Below are positions 23,012-37,223 of a stretch of 64,000 bases of DNA, one piece after another. The stretch lies in NCBI GenBank assembly GCA_038496445.1, contig JALMLS010000070.1, positions 96,574 through 160,573 on the forward strand, in the 5' to 3' direction. A program made the translations under genes and the position numbers. Every line of letters starts with the position of its first letter. Within the stretch, counting starts at the first letter, position 1. This DNA is from Trichosphaerium sp. ATCC 40318 (Eukaryota > Discosea > Flabellinia > Trichosidae). The notes below the pieces were generated by a model. That model was not told the DNA's origin and did no database searches. It saw nothing but the letters and a program-made list of their open reading frames with translations.

Positions 23012-24891
23012 ATGTCAAATTCACGTGTTGCTGATCCAAAGAAGCTCAAAAGAGGGTCTTCAGCGTCAGATGTTAAAGATAAGAGGTTTCAAATGTTTAC
23101 TCATATAGATACTGCGTCTAAATCGTACGTAACGATATCTTTTGGAGAAAAAAAAAAAGAATTTGGAATTTATAACCAAAACGATTAGTTTTTCTGGCTT
23201 TACTGAGCGTATGATGTACGGAGAGAAAATATCAGAGGACAGTGTCATTGACGACATCGTAAACGAGAAACCAAAGACTGCAGCAGACGGATTAGGTACC
23301 CTTATCCTCCCTTAGACAATTCTTGGGAACAGACTGTCGTTAACCATATATAATTCTGTAGGAAAAGGATTGCTGTCTCTTGGTCACAATTTAGTTAAAG
23401 GCGTTACTGGTATTGTGGTACACAAATCTCATAGAAAAACATTTATTTATAATACACGTGGCTGAAGTGTTTTCTCTTTGTTAGGTTGAGCCTGTAAAAG
23501 GAGCAAAACATAGTGGTGGTGTAGGATTTTTAAAGGGAGTTGCAGTTGGTTTAACAGGGTAAGCTCACGTGGTCATAGTAGCCACCCTTTTTTTTTCTTT
23601 TTTGAACGAACAGAAAAAAAATACCAGAATTCGTGTTGTGGAATTTCTATGCCTTCGTAAAAAATCAGCGCCTAAGGAAGGTAATTCTAGTGACTACGAA
23701 CCTAGTTTCTATTGTTGGGAGTTTAGATACATTCGTTATCAATGCATATGTTTTAAGTGACCAACAACGCACTTTTATTTCGAATATTTCAGAAAACCAG
23801 ATGTCCTGATATTGTTGTTTTAGTGTTGTAACAAAGCCTGTTGTCGGTGTAGTTGATCTTGTCGCAAAAACATCTGAAGGCATTGCAAATACACCGCATA
23901 CTATACACAACGCTTTGATGATTGCTAGAGAACCACCACAAGAAGGTAGTATTACTTTGTGTTTGTTTGATAAACGATTAACACAATGTCCTAGATAAAA
24001 TAGCCCATTTCGGACAACCACTTTCTAGTTCTGTTCAGAAAGCAGACGATCAAGGAAAAATACACATTGCATTTGCTTGTTATAAACATATTAGAGAAAA
24101 CGGTTTACAGTCGGTTGGTATTTTCAGGTTGGCTGCGAGCAAGAAAACGCTTTTAAAGTTGCGCGATCAAGTTGGTACGGTAAATGGCTTATCGTATCTT
24201 TCATTTACAAGTCTTTTTAGATTCAGGAGAGACATTAAAACTTGATCAGTATAATATGAACACGGTTGCTTGTCTGTACAAAGTATGTTTTTTTTTTTGT
24301 TTTCTTTTGCTATGCGCATTCTTATTTATTGTGTAGCTTTATTTTGCTGAGCTTCCTGACTCTGTTATTCCATCATCTTCTTACTATGATCTACTACGAA
24401 TGGCAGAACAGAAGAAACCAGAAAACGAAATAGTGATGCTCCTGAAACCGTTTGTTAAAAACTTAGAGGCTGTCAATCGAGTAAGTATTTTGTTTGGGTT
24501 TTACTTCGATTTTATGTGCTTACTTTTTATAGCACGTGCTTTTACAACTAATGGACGTATTATATGAAATTCATAAACAAAGCAAAGTAAATAAGATGGA
24601 TGCCCATAACCTTTCAGTAGTATGGGTAAGTATAAGCTAAAACGTTTTTTTTTCTCGTTTTTTTCTTATTTTATTTTAAAGGTTCAAAATGTTCTAAAAG
24701 CTCCTCCTGCAACCCCTGACCAAGATGAAAACGCGTACCTCATGCAACTTCTACGAAATGCGCCAAAATTGGCAACTGTTATTAAAGTGATGATTGAACA
24801 CTTTGAAGAAATATTTAGCATCACTGCTGAAGATCAAAGTGCTGGGAATGATGATGGTGAAATTTTAACTAATGATTGTCCGCTCGATTAA
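23012..24891 (+). CDS. RhoGAP protein with VPS13 C-terminal-like membrane-binding module
   Basis: About nine exons give some 400 residues starting MSNSRVADPKKLKRG. Residues about 65-140 contain the glycine-spaced motif of the VPS13/ATG2 C-terminal region: GLLSLGHNLVKGVTGIVVEP, GVGFLKGVAVGLTGVVTKPV and VVDLVAKTSEGI. In VPS13 these helices bind lipid droplets or organelle membranes. The second half is a RhoGAP domain: GLQSVGIFRLAAS carries the catalytic arginine finger; LYFAELPDSVIP and KMDAHNLSVVW follow in the expected order. The combination suggests a membrane-anchored switch-off enzyme for Rho/Rac GTPases. The tail is acidic. Ends NDCPLD then TAA. Confidence 0.85.
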
Positions 24892-25051
24892 AAAATAAGG
24901 TGTAAAATAAATAATAAGGTATAGGCATTTCATAAAACCGTCGTGAACAAAACCCGAAAAAAACATTTGAATTTTTTTAGCTAAGTGGAGCTCCTTTGGT
25001 AAGAACTTAGCTAATCATAACAATGGTTTATTTAATGTGGTACAACGTTTT

Positions 25052-25669
25052 TGTTACACGATTGTGGCCTTCTCCAGTTCACCATCAAAATACCATCTCT
25101 TGTATTCTCCCTTTGGCTTACCATTTACATAAAAACCCTTTTCCCATAATTGACCATTAACATGCCAAAGCTTATGCTCTTACACCATTCTCATAAGTGG
25201 TTTTTTCATACAAGATACCATTACGATGCCACTGAGTCTTCAGACCCACTTGAGCACCATTTACAAAATAAGACAGCTCCAATAACTGTCCGTTCTCATG
25301 CCACTCAGTGTACTCACCTTCTCTCTTACCATCTCGGTAATTATACTGAGAATACAATTCGCCGCTCTCATACCACTCCTGGTAGACTCCTTCATTTTTA
25401 TTGTGGACAAAATAACAGAGGTTCCTTAAGACACCGTTGTCATGCCATAACTTAAACTCACCGTGTAGTTGACCGCGCATCCAAAACTCTTGACATACAA
25501 TCATTGCTGTGAGTGTATTGTTTTCGTAGAATACCTTCCGTTGTAACCATTTGCCGTTTTTCTCGATGTTGCCGTCAAACCTTGTTGTTAGTGCCGTGTA
25601 CTTTGATAAGACAGGCCATTTCAGGTAAACCTCGAAGTCTCTGTAGATTATTGCTATTTGAATCTCCAT
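25052..25669 (-). pseudogene. MORN-variant (YwqK-like) repeat gene broken by a frameshift
   Basis: From an ATG at 25669 the frame encodes about 165 residues with repeats such as FKLWHDNGVLRNL, YQEWYESGELYSQY, YTEWHENGQLLELS and TQWHRNGILYEKT, then stops at 25172 just after YENGVRA. In the next frame the repeats continue without pause (EHKLWHVNGQLWEKGFYVNG, GEYKRWYFDGEL) to a TAA near 25052. A one- or two-base indel at about 25176-25184 therefore truncates the protein. The repeats match those in the intact F-box protein at 53820-55247, but no F-box is recognisable at this N-terminus. No introns. Confidence 0.7.
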
Positions 25670-26208
25670 TGGGAGTAGTAGTAATGCGTTATTTGCAGGT
25701 ATTAATGAGCTAATCTAATTAATGTCTGCGTCAGAACACACGATACTAGAGACTACAAAACAAGCAAGTTTTAGAAACACGTAGATTGCGAATTGGTCAG
25801 CGTGCAAGAAGTAGATTGAGTGATTTTCTTTGGTAGAAAGGCTTTTTGTACAACAGGAGAGTTTTGTAGAATAAGAGGTTTTTTTAAAAGTGCATAGCCA
25901 AAGACTACGGAGAACATACAACACGGCTAACAGACAACAATGCAATTTATCAAATTACTCGTTTCATGCTTTGCTCTGTTAGCGCTATTTTGCATGCTAT
26001 TGGTATGATGGTAGTCTTGGCAGTATAGCGTTGATCAAAGCAAAGCTCAACGAAAAGAATCAAAAGGGTTCATGTACCTCTTTAGAGTATCGAGCCATGA
26101 TGTAAGAACAAACGGTCGGCGGACACTGTTTGTCAAGATTAAAGAAACAATCTTGCTAACGAAGTGAAGGACTTTAAGCCAGCCTTTTTGGCTTAATAAA
26201 CATATTTT
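25670..26208. other. Intergenic stretch; possible tiny signal-peptide exon at about 25940
   Basis: The plus strand has an ATG at about 25940 followed by a strongly hydrophobic run (MQFIKLLVSCFALLALFCML), then a stop. A separate 49-codon frame, from about 26019 to 26167, lies just beyond in another phase. They could be joined only by an intron far shorter than usual here. It may be a decayed secreted protein or chance. Nothing else is seen. Confidence 0.25.
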
Positions 26209-26270
26209 TATCCTTAGCTCAGTTGGTTGAGCGGGAAGCTCTTAACTGTAGGGTTACGGGATCTAGACGG
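26209..26270 (+). repeat. tRNA-Lys-like pseudogene, copy D
   Basis: CTTAGCTCAGTTGGTTGAGCG, AAGCTCTTAACTG and GGGATCTAGAC echo the D arm, CTT anticodon arm and T arm of the functional tRNA-Lys, but the anticodon and T stems do not pair properly and no acceptor stem forms. Likely a degenerate tRNA-Lys copy. Confidence 0.55.
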
Positions 26271-26420
26271 ATACATGCACGCGAACATTCCGAAAAACAA
26301 AAACGATATCACGTGATAGTGACATTTAGTATGTAAAGGAACTGATAAAACTGATTTTATTGCTGCTTTTGTATTGATATCTGCAATAAATAAAAAAAGA
26401 CGTGGTGTCGATTATATTGT

Positions 26421-29265
<2,845 letters not shown>

Positions 29266-29437
29266 TGTGAATAAACAACAAGGACAGATTTGGGCGACAA
29301 AAACTTTTTACATTTTTCGTATTTGAGCACGAAACCCAACAAAGTTTTATTGCGTTAATACCACATTTGGTGTCGTGTTTGGACGACAGCAATAATACAG
29401 CCGTTACAATTGTGAAACAATTATGGATGACGAATAA

Positions 29438-31370
29438 ATGTCGACAGGGAGAGCCTCTGCGCGCCTGAAGGGCAAGACAGTACTATTTCCTGCTCAAATA
29501 CATTTAAATGAGGCCGCGCTACCCTGTAATAATCAATTGAGCGATTTCGTTGCTAAAGGTATTAAAAACTCGTTGGTTATGAATAACATAATATTTGTAG
29601 ACGACTTCTCTACGCTGAAACAAAAACAGGTTTGTAGTGGTTATTTTTTCTTCTAACTACTCGTACAGACATTTCATGAGCTTGAACCTCCCGTAGCAGA
29701 CAATTTCCACTCGCCTACGGCAGAAAAATCAAAGGAAAAACGGTTATCAGCTCTACAAGTACACAAACGCCTAAATTCAGCGTAACCTACAAGAAACGAA
29801 TAACAATTACCTAGAAATTTAACCGCGATAGAGAACGGGCGCGTTTCTCGAAACTTCGAAAACAGGCCATCCCAGACCTTCTATCAATACCAGATGGATC
29901 AAAAAAATCTCTTCCAATATTTGATGATCCTTCACAGTACGTTTAGCTATACAATTTGCACGTGCAAGTTGGCTAAACTTGTTGTTGTAAAACATTTCAA
30001 CTCTAATTTCTCTTACTTTATGTAGGTCTCAAAAAAGCGGAAGTACATTATTCTCAAATGGTAGGAGTGCTAGAACAGTGTTTGGGAGGGATGACAGTGA
30101 TGAAGATAGCTTGGAGAACCTAGAAAAGTGCGTTTTGTTTTTTGTTATATTTGCTTTGTCGTGTTGATTATTTTGTAGAGCAAGCGACATCGAGGATGAG
30201 GTTAGCTTCATATCAAACAAAAGGGTTGCTTTTTAACATACTTTAGATACCTGATATCCCAGCATTCCGAGACGACTTTATCGTCAATGACGTTGAAATG
30301 GGTACTTGAAGTTTTTTTTCGAATTCTTAGTAATGTATTAGTCTATGATCCTTTATTTCCTACCAATGACACAACACGATCCCCAAGTCCAAAAAAGAAA
30401 TCCCCATTCAAACGGCGATTGTCTCCTAAAAAGGAACGTAAAAAGAGAAATTTTATTGATATGGTGCATGACGATGACGAAGGCAGTACAGTCGACGAGC
30501 ATCATAGACCAAGCAAAAAGTGAGTAATGCCTTTATTTTTTATTGTTATTTAACTCACCATTATTGTAGAGCACGTATAGATTCTGCAGTAAACGACATC
30601 ATGATCATCGATTCACCTCACCAGTCAAGTAATAGAATTCCACAGTTTAAACCAGACGAACGTGTCAATATCAGTGATGACGAAAGTAAAGATGATATGG
30701 CTATTGATACTGTTTCTTCGAGTTCTAGGCGAAATGTACTAGTCTACAGACTTTTTCCATCTTGGATTACCTATGTTTTCTTACAGCATACTAGTCGCGT
30801 TCTAGTGGATTTGTGGTTGTTGTTGCTCCTAAAGGTGGTTCAGAGATGAGACTTTATGTGCAAGTACCACGAGGAGTTGATATTGAGGCGGTACGCCTTA
30901 AACACATCTATGTTATTCTAAGTCGTCTATTTAGTTGACCGTTGAGCGATTTTGTGCGATTGTGATAACACGATACAGCAAAAAAACTAAAATAGATGAA
31001 AAGGCTGTAAAAGTAAATGCTTTCAAGCTAAAAGGAGAATATGACATGGACCCTGATGATCTTGTATATAATGATATTGTAGATCCATCCGTTGATGCTT
31101 ATCGCATAGAGATTGAAGGTATGTTAAGAGATTTCTAACCTGCTCTAAACGAAACATTCAGTTAAAGAAAAAACAATGGCAGATATCTACGCTTCCGAAT
31201 ACAACCCAAAAGTTCGTATGTTATCAGCTCTGAAGGAATCTGAGGAGAAAAGCGAGCTCAAAGTTGAAGAACGTAGCCAAGCTGATGTTGCACTTAAACT
31301 TATCCGCGACTCGCATCGTCCTAAGATCAATAAGCTGATGTTTTGGCGTGGTGCCTTGCTTGGTTCGTAG
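29438..31370 (+). CDS. Nuclear-type disordered protein with C-terminal beta-rich domain
   Basis: About 11 short exons. The first half is polar and disordered: Ser/Asp-rich GRDDSDEDSLENLEK, a basic cluster SPSPKKKSPFKRRLSPKKER (a strong nuclear localisation signal), then DDDEGSTVDEHHRPSKK. The C-terminal 170 residues are ordered: MRLYVQVPRGVDIEALTVER, KVNAFKLKGEYDMDPDDL, then a charged helix and MLSALKESEEKSELKVEERS. The ordered part faintly recalls ubiquitin-like or CRIM (Sin1/TORC2) domains, but the match is too weak to name. The last segment (ATG at 31176) could instead be a separate small gene. Confidence 0.55.
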
Positions 31371-31413
31371 TTTTTTTATTCACGTAGCGCTATGAGCTTT
31401 ACGTGATTAGTTT

Positions 31414-32743
31414 ATGTTTGTTTTACAGCAAATAACCTCTTATATAGCACAGAGCACAGCTAAGCAATTCGCACAAGTGTTACATCATGAAAACTTAGCA
31501 AATCTCACGTTATTGGATTTCAGCGATAATAACTTACAACACCCTTACATTAGCAATATTCTAAAGGCTGCCAGTGGGTTGAAGCACTTGAAGACTTTAA
31601 ACCTTTCAGATAACCACCTTTGCAATTCAAGTATACATCAGCTATGCATGGTATTACTACAATGTGGTAAACTAGAGGTATTGGAGCTAGCTGGTTGCTG
31701 GATTGATCAAACATTGATTTCTCTGTTGCTAAAGCAGAAAGTACGTCAAAAACATGCCTCACGTTTACTAGTTTAACGGGATTATCGTTAGGTGTTTGGC
31801 CACGCACGTAGCCTACATACTTTGGACCTTTCTCGTAATAATATATCTGGTGAAGGTTTAAGAGATTTCTTTTTGTATTATAGTAGAGATTGGGCTGATA
31901 GGCAGTGCCCACTAAAGGTATGAGCTTTTCTTGGGGTTATTTTGTAGAGCGTCCTGGGTCTTCAATGTCAACCTAAGGAGACCATTCTTTCTGTACAAGC
32001 TGACGCGTTTATTGTAGAATTTCATCCTTAAAGATAACTTTGGTTCTTCTTGTTGCTCTGGGATATCTGTCGCTCTTAAAGACTTTCTTGTTACAGTAAG
32101 ACTGAACAAACTTATTTTATCGGGTAGTCATTTAGATGATAAATTCATTTCTGGTCTGCGCTCTGGATTATCGTTAAGTTCTTCAATTCAAATACTTGAC
32201 TTATCAAGATGCCTCTCTTTTTCGAGTTTTTCAAATCTAATACCTTCTTTGTATAAACTATACAAACTGGTACATCTCTTTCATCATTACTTTGATAGCT
32301 AATATATTGTTGTTACATAGGAGCACTTAGATATCAGCCGTTGTAATCTTACAGATGAGGTTTGTGGGCTACTTGCTCAGTTTTTGCATACTTCTAGAAG
32401 CTTACAGACTCTTGATCTACGTGGAACATCTTTATCTTATGAAGGAGTTTTATTATTGTTTAATACGTTTAAAACACAACCAGAGAGGAGACCTAGTATT
32501 AAAGAACTTTCAGTCACTTTACCAGATATCAAAGAACATCAAGAAGAAAGATTTGCTGAATCTTTATTGGTTTTATCTTGCTTAAAGAAACTAACACTAC
32601 AAGGATACTTTAACGATGATTTTAAAAGAAAGTTAACTTCTTATTGGGCTATTGGACATACTAATTATGTAAATGACTCATCATGTGATGGCGTAGGAAA
32701 TTTTTCAGTATTCTCAACAAGCAATAACTTCTCACACATTTGA
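31414..32743 (+). CDS. Leucine-rich repeat protein (RNase-inhibitor-like)
   Basis: Six or so exons encode about 370 residues of LRR with 25-30-residue spacing: NLTLLDFSDNNLQH, LKTLNLSDNHLCNSSIHQ, LEVLELAGCWIDQTLISLL, LHTLDLSRNNISGEGL, IQILDLSRC, LEHLDISRCNLTDEV and LQTLDLRGTSLSYEGVL. The pattern and spacing fit the RNase-inhibitor/cytosolic LRR class, a protein-interaction scaffold. The final exon ends GNFSVFSTSNNFSHI. The true start is uncertain: the ATG at 31414 lies beside a TTTTACAG that may be a splice acceptor. Confidence 0.75.
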
Positions 32744-32968
32744 AATTGTATCAAAAAAAAAACCAAATAAAAACCACGAGCAATCATTATACTATTGTGG
32801 TTATGGAATTACTCCACCTAACAAGTAACAGCAGGATACGAGAGATCCATGCCCAGAGTCTGACCTGCATTGAAGCGCCTCAGAACCGCCGACAATCTTT
32901 TTGGCAGTTTTTTTTACCCAATGCTGGTCAAAGCTCGTTCAAAACAATTCTTACAACGTGTTGCGTAA

Positions 32969-34510
32969 ATGACTTGCTTTATGTCATCGCTACCACGAGA
33001 GATGGTATGCGAAATCCTGATGTTCTTACGCACTTCAAATCTGAAATCTATCTCTTTGACCTGTAAACAGTTTCTACACGTAGTACGAAATGATATTGGC
33101 TTTGCTAACATTGACGCAAAAAATTACAACGTACTGGACCTCTGCAAGAACAAAGGACTTTTAAAGTCAACCCATATTCATGTACCAATGCTATTGAGGC
33201 CAGAAATAGCCATTCTTCTTCACGGAGCGTATAATCTGAGGATGGACATCAGAAAAATCAGCGATGAGGTCATAACACACTTCGGAAACGTCCGCACACT
33301 AGATATTGGTCGCAGTACAATCACGGATGTTGGTTTGTCAGCGCTTACAAATATTACCAAGCTTTCCTTTGTTCCTAATGAAATAATCACTCCAAAAGGT
33401 CTAAAATCACTCTCTAGACTCAAAGAAATATCATTGATTGGGGAGTGTGTTACTGACAGTCATCTGGAAGCTATTTCTAGAGTGCCAACCATTGACTTAT
33501 CTTTTTGCAACAACATCACTAACAAAGGTGTTGGAGCACTTGCTGGTGTTAAAACAATAAGAATCAGTAACTGTGACAAAGTATCTGACGAAGGATACGC
33601 ATCTTTGGCAGGTGTCAAAGAAGCAAAGCTTGCTCCTATTGGATACAACTTTGGATCAAATAATCTGACAGATGTTGGATTGAAAGCACTTGCAGGTGTT
33701 AAAAAGCTTATTATCCACAGGAATCCTTATATCACTGATAAAGGTGTATCAGCGCTTTCTGGTATACACACTATCAACTTGAATCGTTGTAACATTGGTG
33801 ATAAGTGTATGAAGGCGCTATCAGGAGTTCACACAATCGACATTTGTGATACATTTATAACAGATATTGGTCTTAAGTGTCTTAAAGGTGTACATACAAT
33901 TCTATTAGATAACTGTTTCAATGTGACTTCATTGGGTATATCATACCTTGCAGGTGTTCACACAATATCACTAAGTGGCTGTGACTATATCACTGATGAA
34001 GGTGTCTCAGCATTACGTGGAGTATACAAGATAAATCTAAAAAATTGCACATTAATTACCGACTTGTCTTTGAAAGCACTGGGAGGTGTTTCAGAGATAA
34101 AACTTGATCACTGTTTTTTTATAACAGATGAAGGTTTGAAGTATATTTCAGGAGCACGTGATGTCAGTTTGGTTAATTGTAGTGAAATTACAGATAAAGG
34201 ATTAAAATATCTTGTTGGTGTAGAAAAACTTGATATTTCTGGATGTCAAAATATTACGGATGACAGCATTATATCTCTCTATGGAGTCACTAATTTGACT
34301 GCAAATGATTGTCCTCTTATCACTGATTATGGTATCTTGTATTTATTTGGACCTCTTAAGCATTGCAGATGTGATTCTGTTTCAGCAAGAATGTCTTATT
34401 TCTTTGTTTGGTCTTGTGGTACTTTAATAATTAATGGAAAAAAACCTGCATATGAACATCTAGAACAACATTCACCATACCAATCGTACACTATACGTGA
34501 CTTTTTGTGA
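32969..34510 (+). CDS. F-box/leucine-rich repeat protein, intronless, 513 aa
   Basis: One uninterrupted frame. Residues about 5-40 form an F-box (SLPREMVCEILMFLRTSNLK then SISLTCKQF). From residue 70 on there are about 16 very regular LRR units of 22-25 residues with the consensus ITDxGxxALxGVxxIxLxxC, the AMN1/FBXL cysteine-containing type, for example NITNKGVGALAGVKTIRISN and YITDEGVSALRGVYKINLK. Such proteins present substrates to SCF ubiquitin ligases. Its repeats are near-identical in consensus to the gene at 37224-38594 on the other strand, so the two are paralogues. Two ATG codons (residues 1 and 5) are possible starts. Confidence 0.88.
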   Translation: MTCFMSSLPREMVCEILMFLRTSNLKSISLTCKQFLHVVRNDIGFANIDAKNYNVLDLCKNKGLLKSTHIHVPMLLRPEIAILLHGAYNLRMDIRKISDEVITHFGNVRTLDIGRSTITDVGLSALTNITKLSFVPNEIITPKGLKSLSRLKEISLIGECVTDSHLEAISRVPTIDLSFCNNITNKGVGALAGVKTIRISNCDKVSDEGYASLAGVKEAKLAPIGYNFGSNNLTDVGLKALAGVKKLIIHRNPYITDKGVSALSGIHTINLNRCNIGDKCMKALSGVHTIDICDTFITDIGLKCLKGVHTILLDNCFNVTSLGISYLAGVHTISLSGCDYITDEGVSALRGVYKINLKNCTLITDLSLKALGGVSEIKLDHCFFITDEGLKYISGARDVSLVNCSEITDKGLKYLVGVEKLDISGCQNITDDSIISLYGVTNLTANDCPLITDYGILYLFGPLKHCRCDSVSARMSYFFVWSCGTLIINGKKPAYEHLEQHSPYQSYTIRDFL

Positions 34511-34745
34511 TAACTCAGCTTGTACTCACCGTCAAGTTGTATTTCAAATAAATTGCTTTTTTTTTTCTTGTTGTTCAGTATTGTACAACAGTGGTGGCCA
34601 TGAGCAACACAGTATTGATAAACAGTGGCTACTACAGAGGTGTACAAGCTTACAGGTTAATACAATATTGGCAGGTCGAAAACCGTTTTTTGTTAGTAGT
34701 GCTTAGAAAACTCGCAATAATTAGACGACACCTTGATTACACGAC

Positions 34746-36599
34746 ATGTTGAGCACATGCACTAGTGTTAATCTACGTACATGTCTTACACGACGCACTA
34801 GCAGTATTATTGGTGTGCGGCGAGTACAAATTGCTAAAGATGCGCGGAAGAACATTATTGGTATGACAATAGAGGAGTTAGAGAAGGACATGATAGAAAT
34901 GGGCGTTAAACAGAAATATAGAGCGCATCAAGTTTATTCGCAAATATTTAACGGTATATGAACGCTATACGCTAGTTTTCTTACATTGGCGCTATAGGAG
35001 TCGAAGATTTTCAACATTTAACAAATTTACCTCGCTCTTTGCGTGACAAGCTTAGCGACAAGTATCGCATATACTATGGCACGGTAAAAGAGGATCAGCT
35101 TGCAGAAGATGGAACAAGGAAATGGCTAATTGATTTTGATGGAGATCAAGTCGAAAGTACGCTAGATATATATTAGAAGCTTAATTAACGCGTAAAAAGC
35201 GGTATTTATTCCCGAGAGTAAGCGAGGAACGTTATGCGTAAGTTCACAGGTTGGATGTACGCCAAAACGCCATAAAACTCTTCTAAAAGCACGTAGGCAC
35301 GCTTTCTTGCGCATTTTGTCATACAGGCCTTCAACCAGTAGTACGGCTTTACTCATTCAAATCCCTCAACGCCCTACGCGTCGAAAACTTATACAATGCC
35401 TTAGAAGCGGAATCTGAAAGTATCAGAAATACTTGGTCAGTTATTCACAGCCAAAAAACTCCTGTATGATATACCGACGCAAGTGGTACACCCCAATGAC
35501 TTTTTTTTTTCAGTATCTGTAAACAAAGGCGTTTTATATCTTCTAATTTTTTGTAGGATAGAGTTGTTTCAAATGTTGTTTTCATGGGCCAGGGCGAACC
35601 TTTCTATAATTACCTAAATGTTAGACGTTCTATTGAGTTTATGGCTGCTTCTAATGGCTTTAAAATATCAAAAAGGCGTATTACAGTATCAACTTCAGGT
35701 GAGACTTTGACGCACTAATTTTTTTATTTTCTTTTTTTTTATCGCCTTGTTGTTGACCGGCTTGGGTGTACAGGTGTTGTTCCTAAGATTAAAAAATTGG
35801 GAGATGAGACTGGCGTTAATTTGGCTATATCTCTTCACGCATGTGATGATAAATTAAGGTACATAATTGAGCCTTTGATAAAAAACCTGGTTTTGGCGAA
35901 CCTTTTGTGTTTAAGTCTCCACTCTTTTATGTCGCAAAGATTTATTACTTTTCCACTAACCTTCTTATTTACAGAGATATTTTAGTACCTATAAATAAGC
36001 AATGGCCGATAAAAGGTTTGTATAACGAAGATAACTTGTTTTTTTTCTTTCCGTACAACTTTTGCTGATAGTCTGTTTTAGAATTAATGGATGCATTGAA
36101 ATCGTATCCAGCAAGTCCTAATCAACCAATTACGTTCGAATATATTATGATAAAGGACGTGAATGATACAATAACACATGCAAAATCATTAGTAGCTCTA
36201 TTGAAAGAGTCGGAACTGGATGCAACTGTAAACTTAATGTACGGCAATCTCATCACAAATAATCTTCTCTACTTATCTTATTTATTAGACCATATAATCC
36301 TGTGCCTGGTATACGATTTGAAACATCACTAGATGACACAATTTTAGATTTTGCAAATGTAGTAAACGGAGCAGGTGAGAGTAAAACTTTCTTATTTTTT
36401 TCTTGCCAAGAGATTAACTGTAGTTCGTTTAGGTGTACGTGCACCTGTACGGTGGCCACGTGGTAGAGATATTATGGCCGCATGTGGCCAATTATCATCA
36501 CTAGCAAAGAAAAAGTCACCAATGGCTCAGACTTTGGAAGATATTGATAACAATCGACTGGATCCTACCAATTTTCGTAAAAGTGCACATTCAACGTGA
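34746..36599 (+). CDS. RlmN-type radical SAM RNA methyltransferase, probably organellar
   Basis: Nine exons, about 395 residues. The N-terminus (MLSTCTSVNLRTCLTRRTSS) is Arg/Ser-rich and lacks acidic residues, as in mitochondrial presequences. Then come GMTIEELEKDMIEMGVKQKY, IPESKRGTLCVSSQVGCTLS and the radical-SAM cluster CTLSCAFC (CxxxCxxC), with an intron inside the first cysteine codon. GLQPVKRNLKVSEILGQ, VVFMGQGEPFYNY, RRITVSTSG, NLAISLHA, ITFEYIMIKDVND and the C-terminal MAACGQL follow, the last holding the conserved second catalytic cysteine. In bacteria RlmN makes 2-methyladenosine at A2503 of 23S rRNA and A37 of some tRNAs. Substrate here is inferred. Confidence 0.95.
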
Positions 36600-37223
36600 G
36601 GTGTTTGTTCGCGAAATAACGTGGACGGCAGTTCCTCCAAAAAAAAAAACCATAAAAAGCTAAATGTACAAATAACAGAAAAAACTAGTTTTGGGTTACT
36701 TCAATTTTCCAGCGTCTTAGTCTATTCACTTTAATTTCTTTCGTACAGTCACCATTAACGTTTATTTTTGCTATACACAGTGAGATAAGTGTTACAACTA
36801 TCAAGGTAACTAAAGCGCTTTTAATCATGTGGGTTTACCAATTGTAGCAGACTTAATTCCTGATTTGTCGATAGTACCTGAAATTACGCTATTTTATTGT
36901 ACGGGTAAAAGCCCCCAGTTTGTGGCACGCACCTGAGTTTCTGCTCTTATCCTCATGTACGTTACTCTGTAAAGATACACTAATTGCATGGGCTAAATAT
37001 GTTCACGAAGCATCCCGAAAATCAGGCTTGTGGCTAGCACAAAATAGACTTTATATCACGTCAAATCCTGTGCAACCAAACGTTAAACCAACACGTGATA
37101 GAAAACACTATTTACATCACTCCTAAGCGTGTAGAGTACTCTCCAAGTAGTTAAACGTCTTTTATTATAACTACTCTTTGACCTATCTTTTTACACATGG
37201 GCAGGTTTTTTTCAATCATTTCA
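36600..37223. other. Intergenic stretch between RlmN and F-box/LRR genes
   Basis: Apart from the small minus-strand reading frame described at 36685-36828, there is a 68-codon plus-strand frame at about 36920-37126 ending RDRKHYLHHS, without recognisable features. CACGTG occurs at about 37092. No RNA or repeat seen. Confidence 0.4.
36685..36828 (-). CDS. Candidate small secreted peptide (47 aa)
   Basis: ATG at 36828 opens a 47-codon frame. It starts MIKSALVTLIVVTLISLCIA, a textbook signal peptide (n-region with Lys, hydrophobic core, small residue before a likely cut). The short mature part is KINVNGDCTKEIKVNRLRRW plus nine residues, strongly basic, ending in TAG. It could equally be the first exon of a longer secreted protein. 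No homologue recognised. Confidence 0.35.
   Translation of the reverse strand: MIKSALVTLIVVTLISLCIAKINVNGDCTKEIKVNRLRRWKIEVTQN

Noticed and set aside
29438-31370. Identification as Sin1 (TORC2 subunit) from a CRIM-like segment
   Set aside because: Only a loose acidic motif agrees; Ras-binding and PH domains are not visible.
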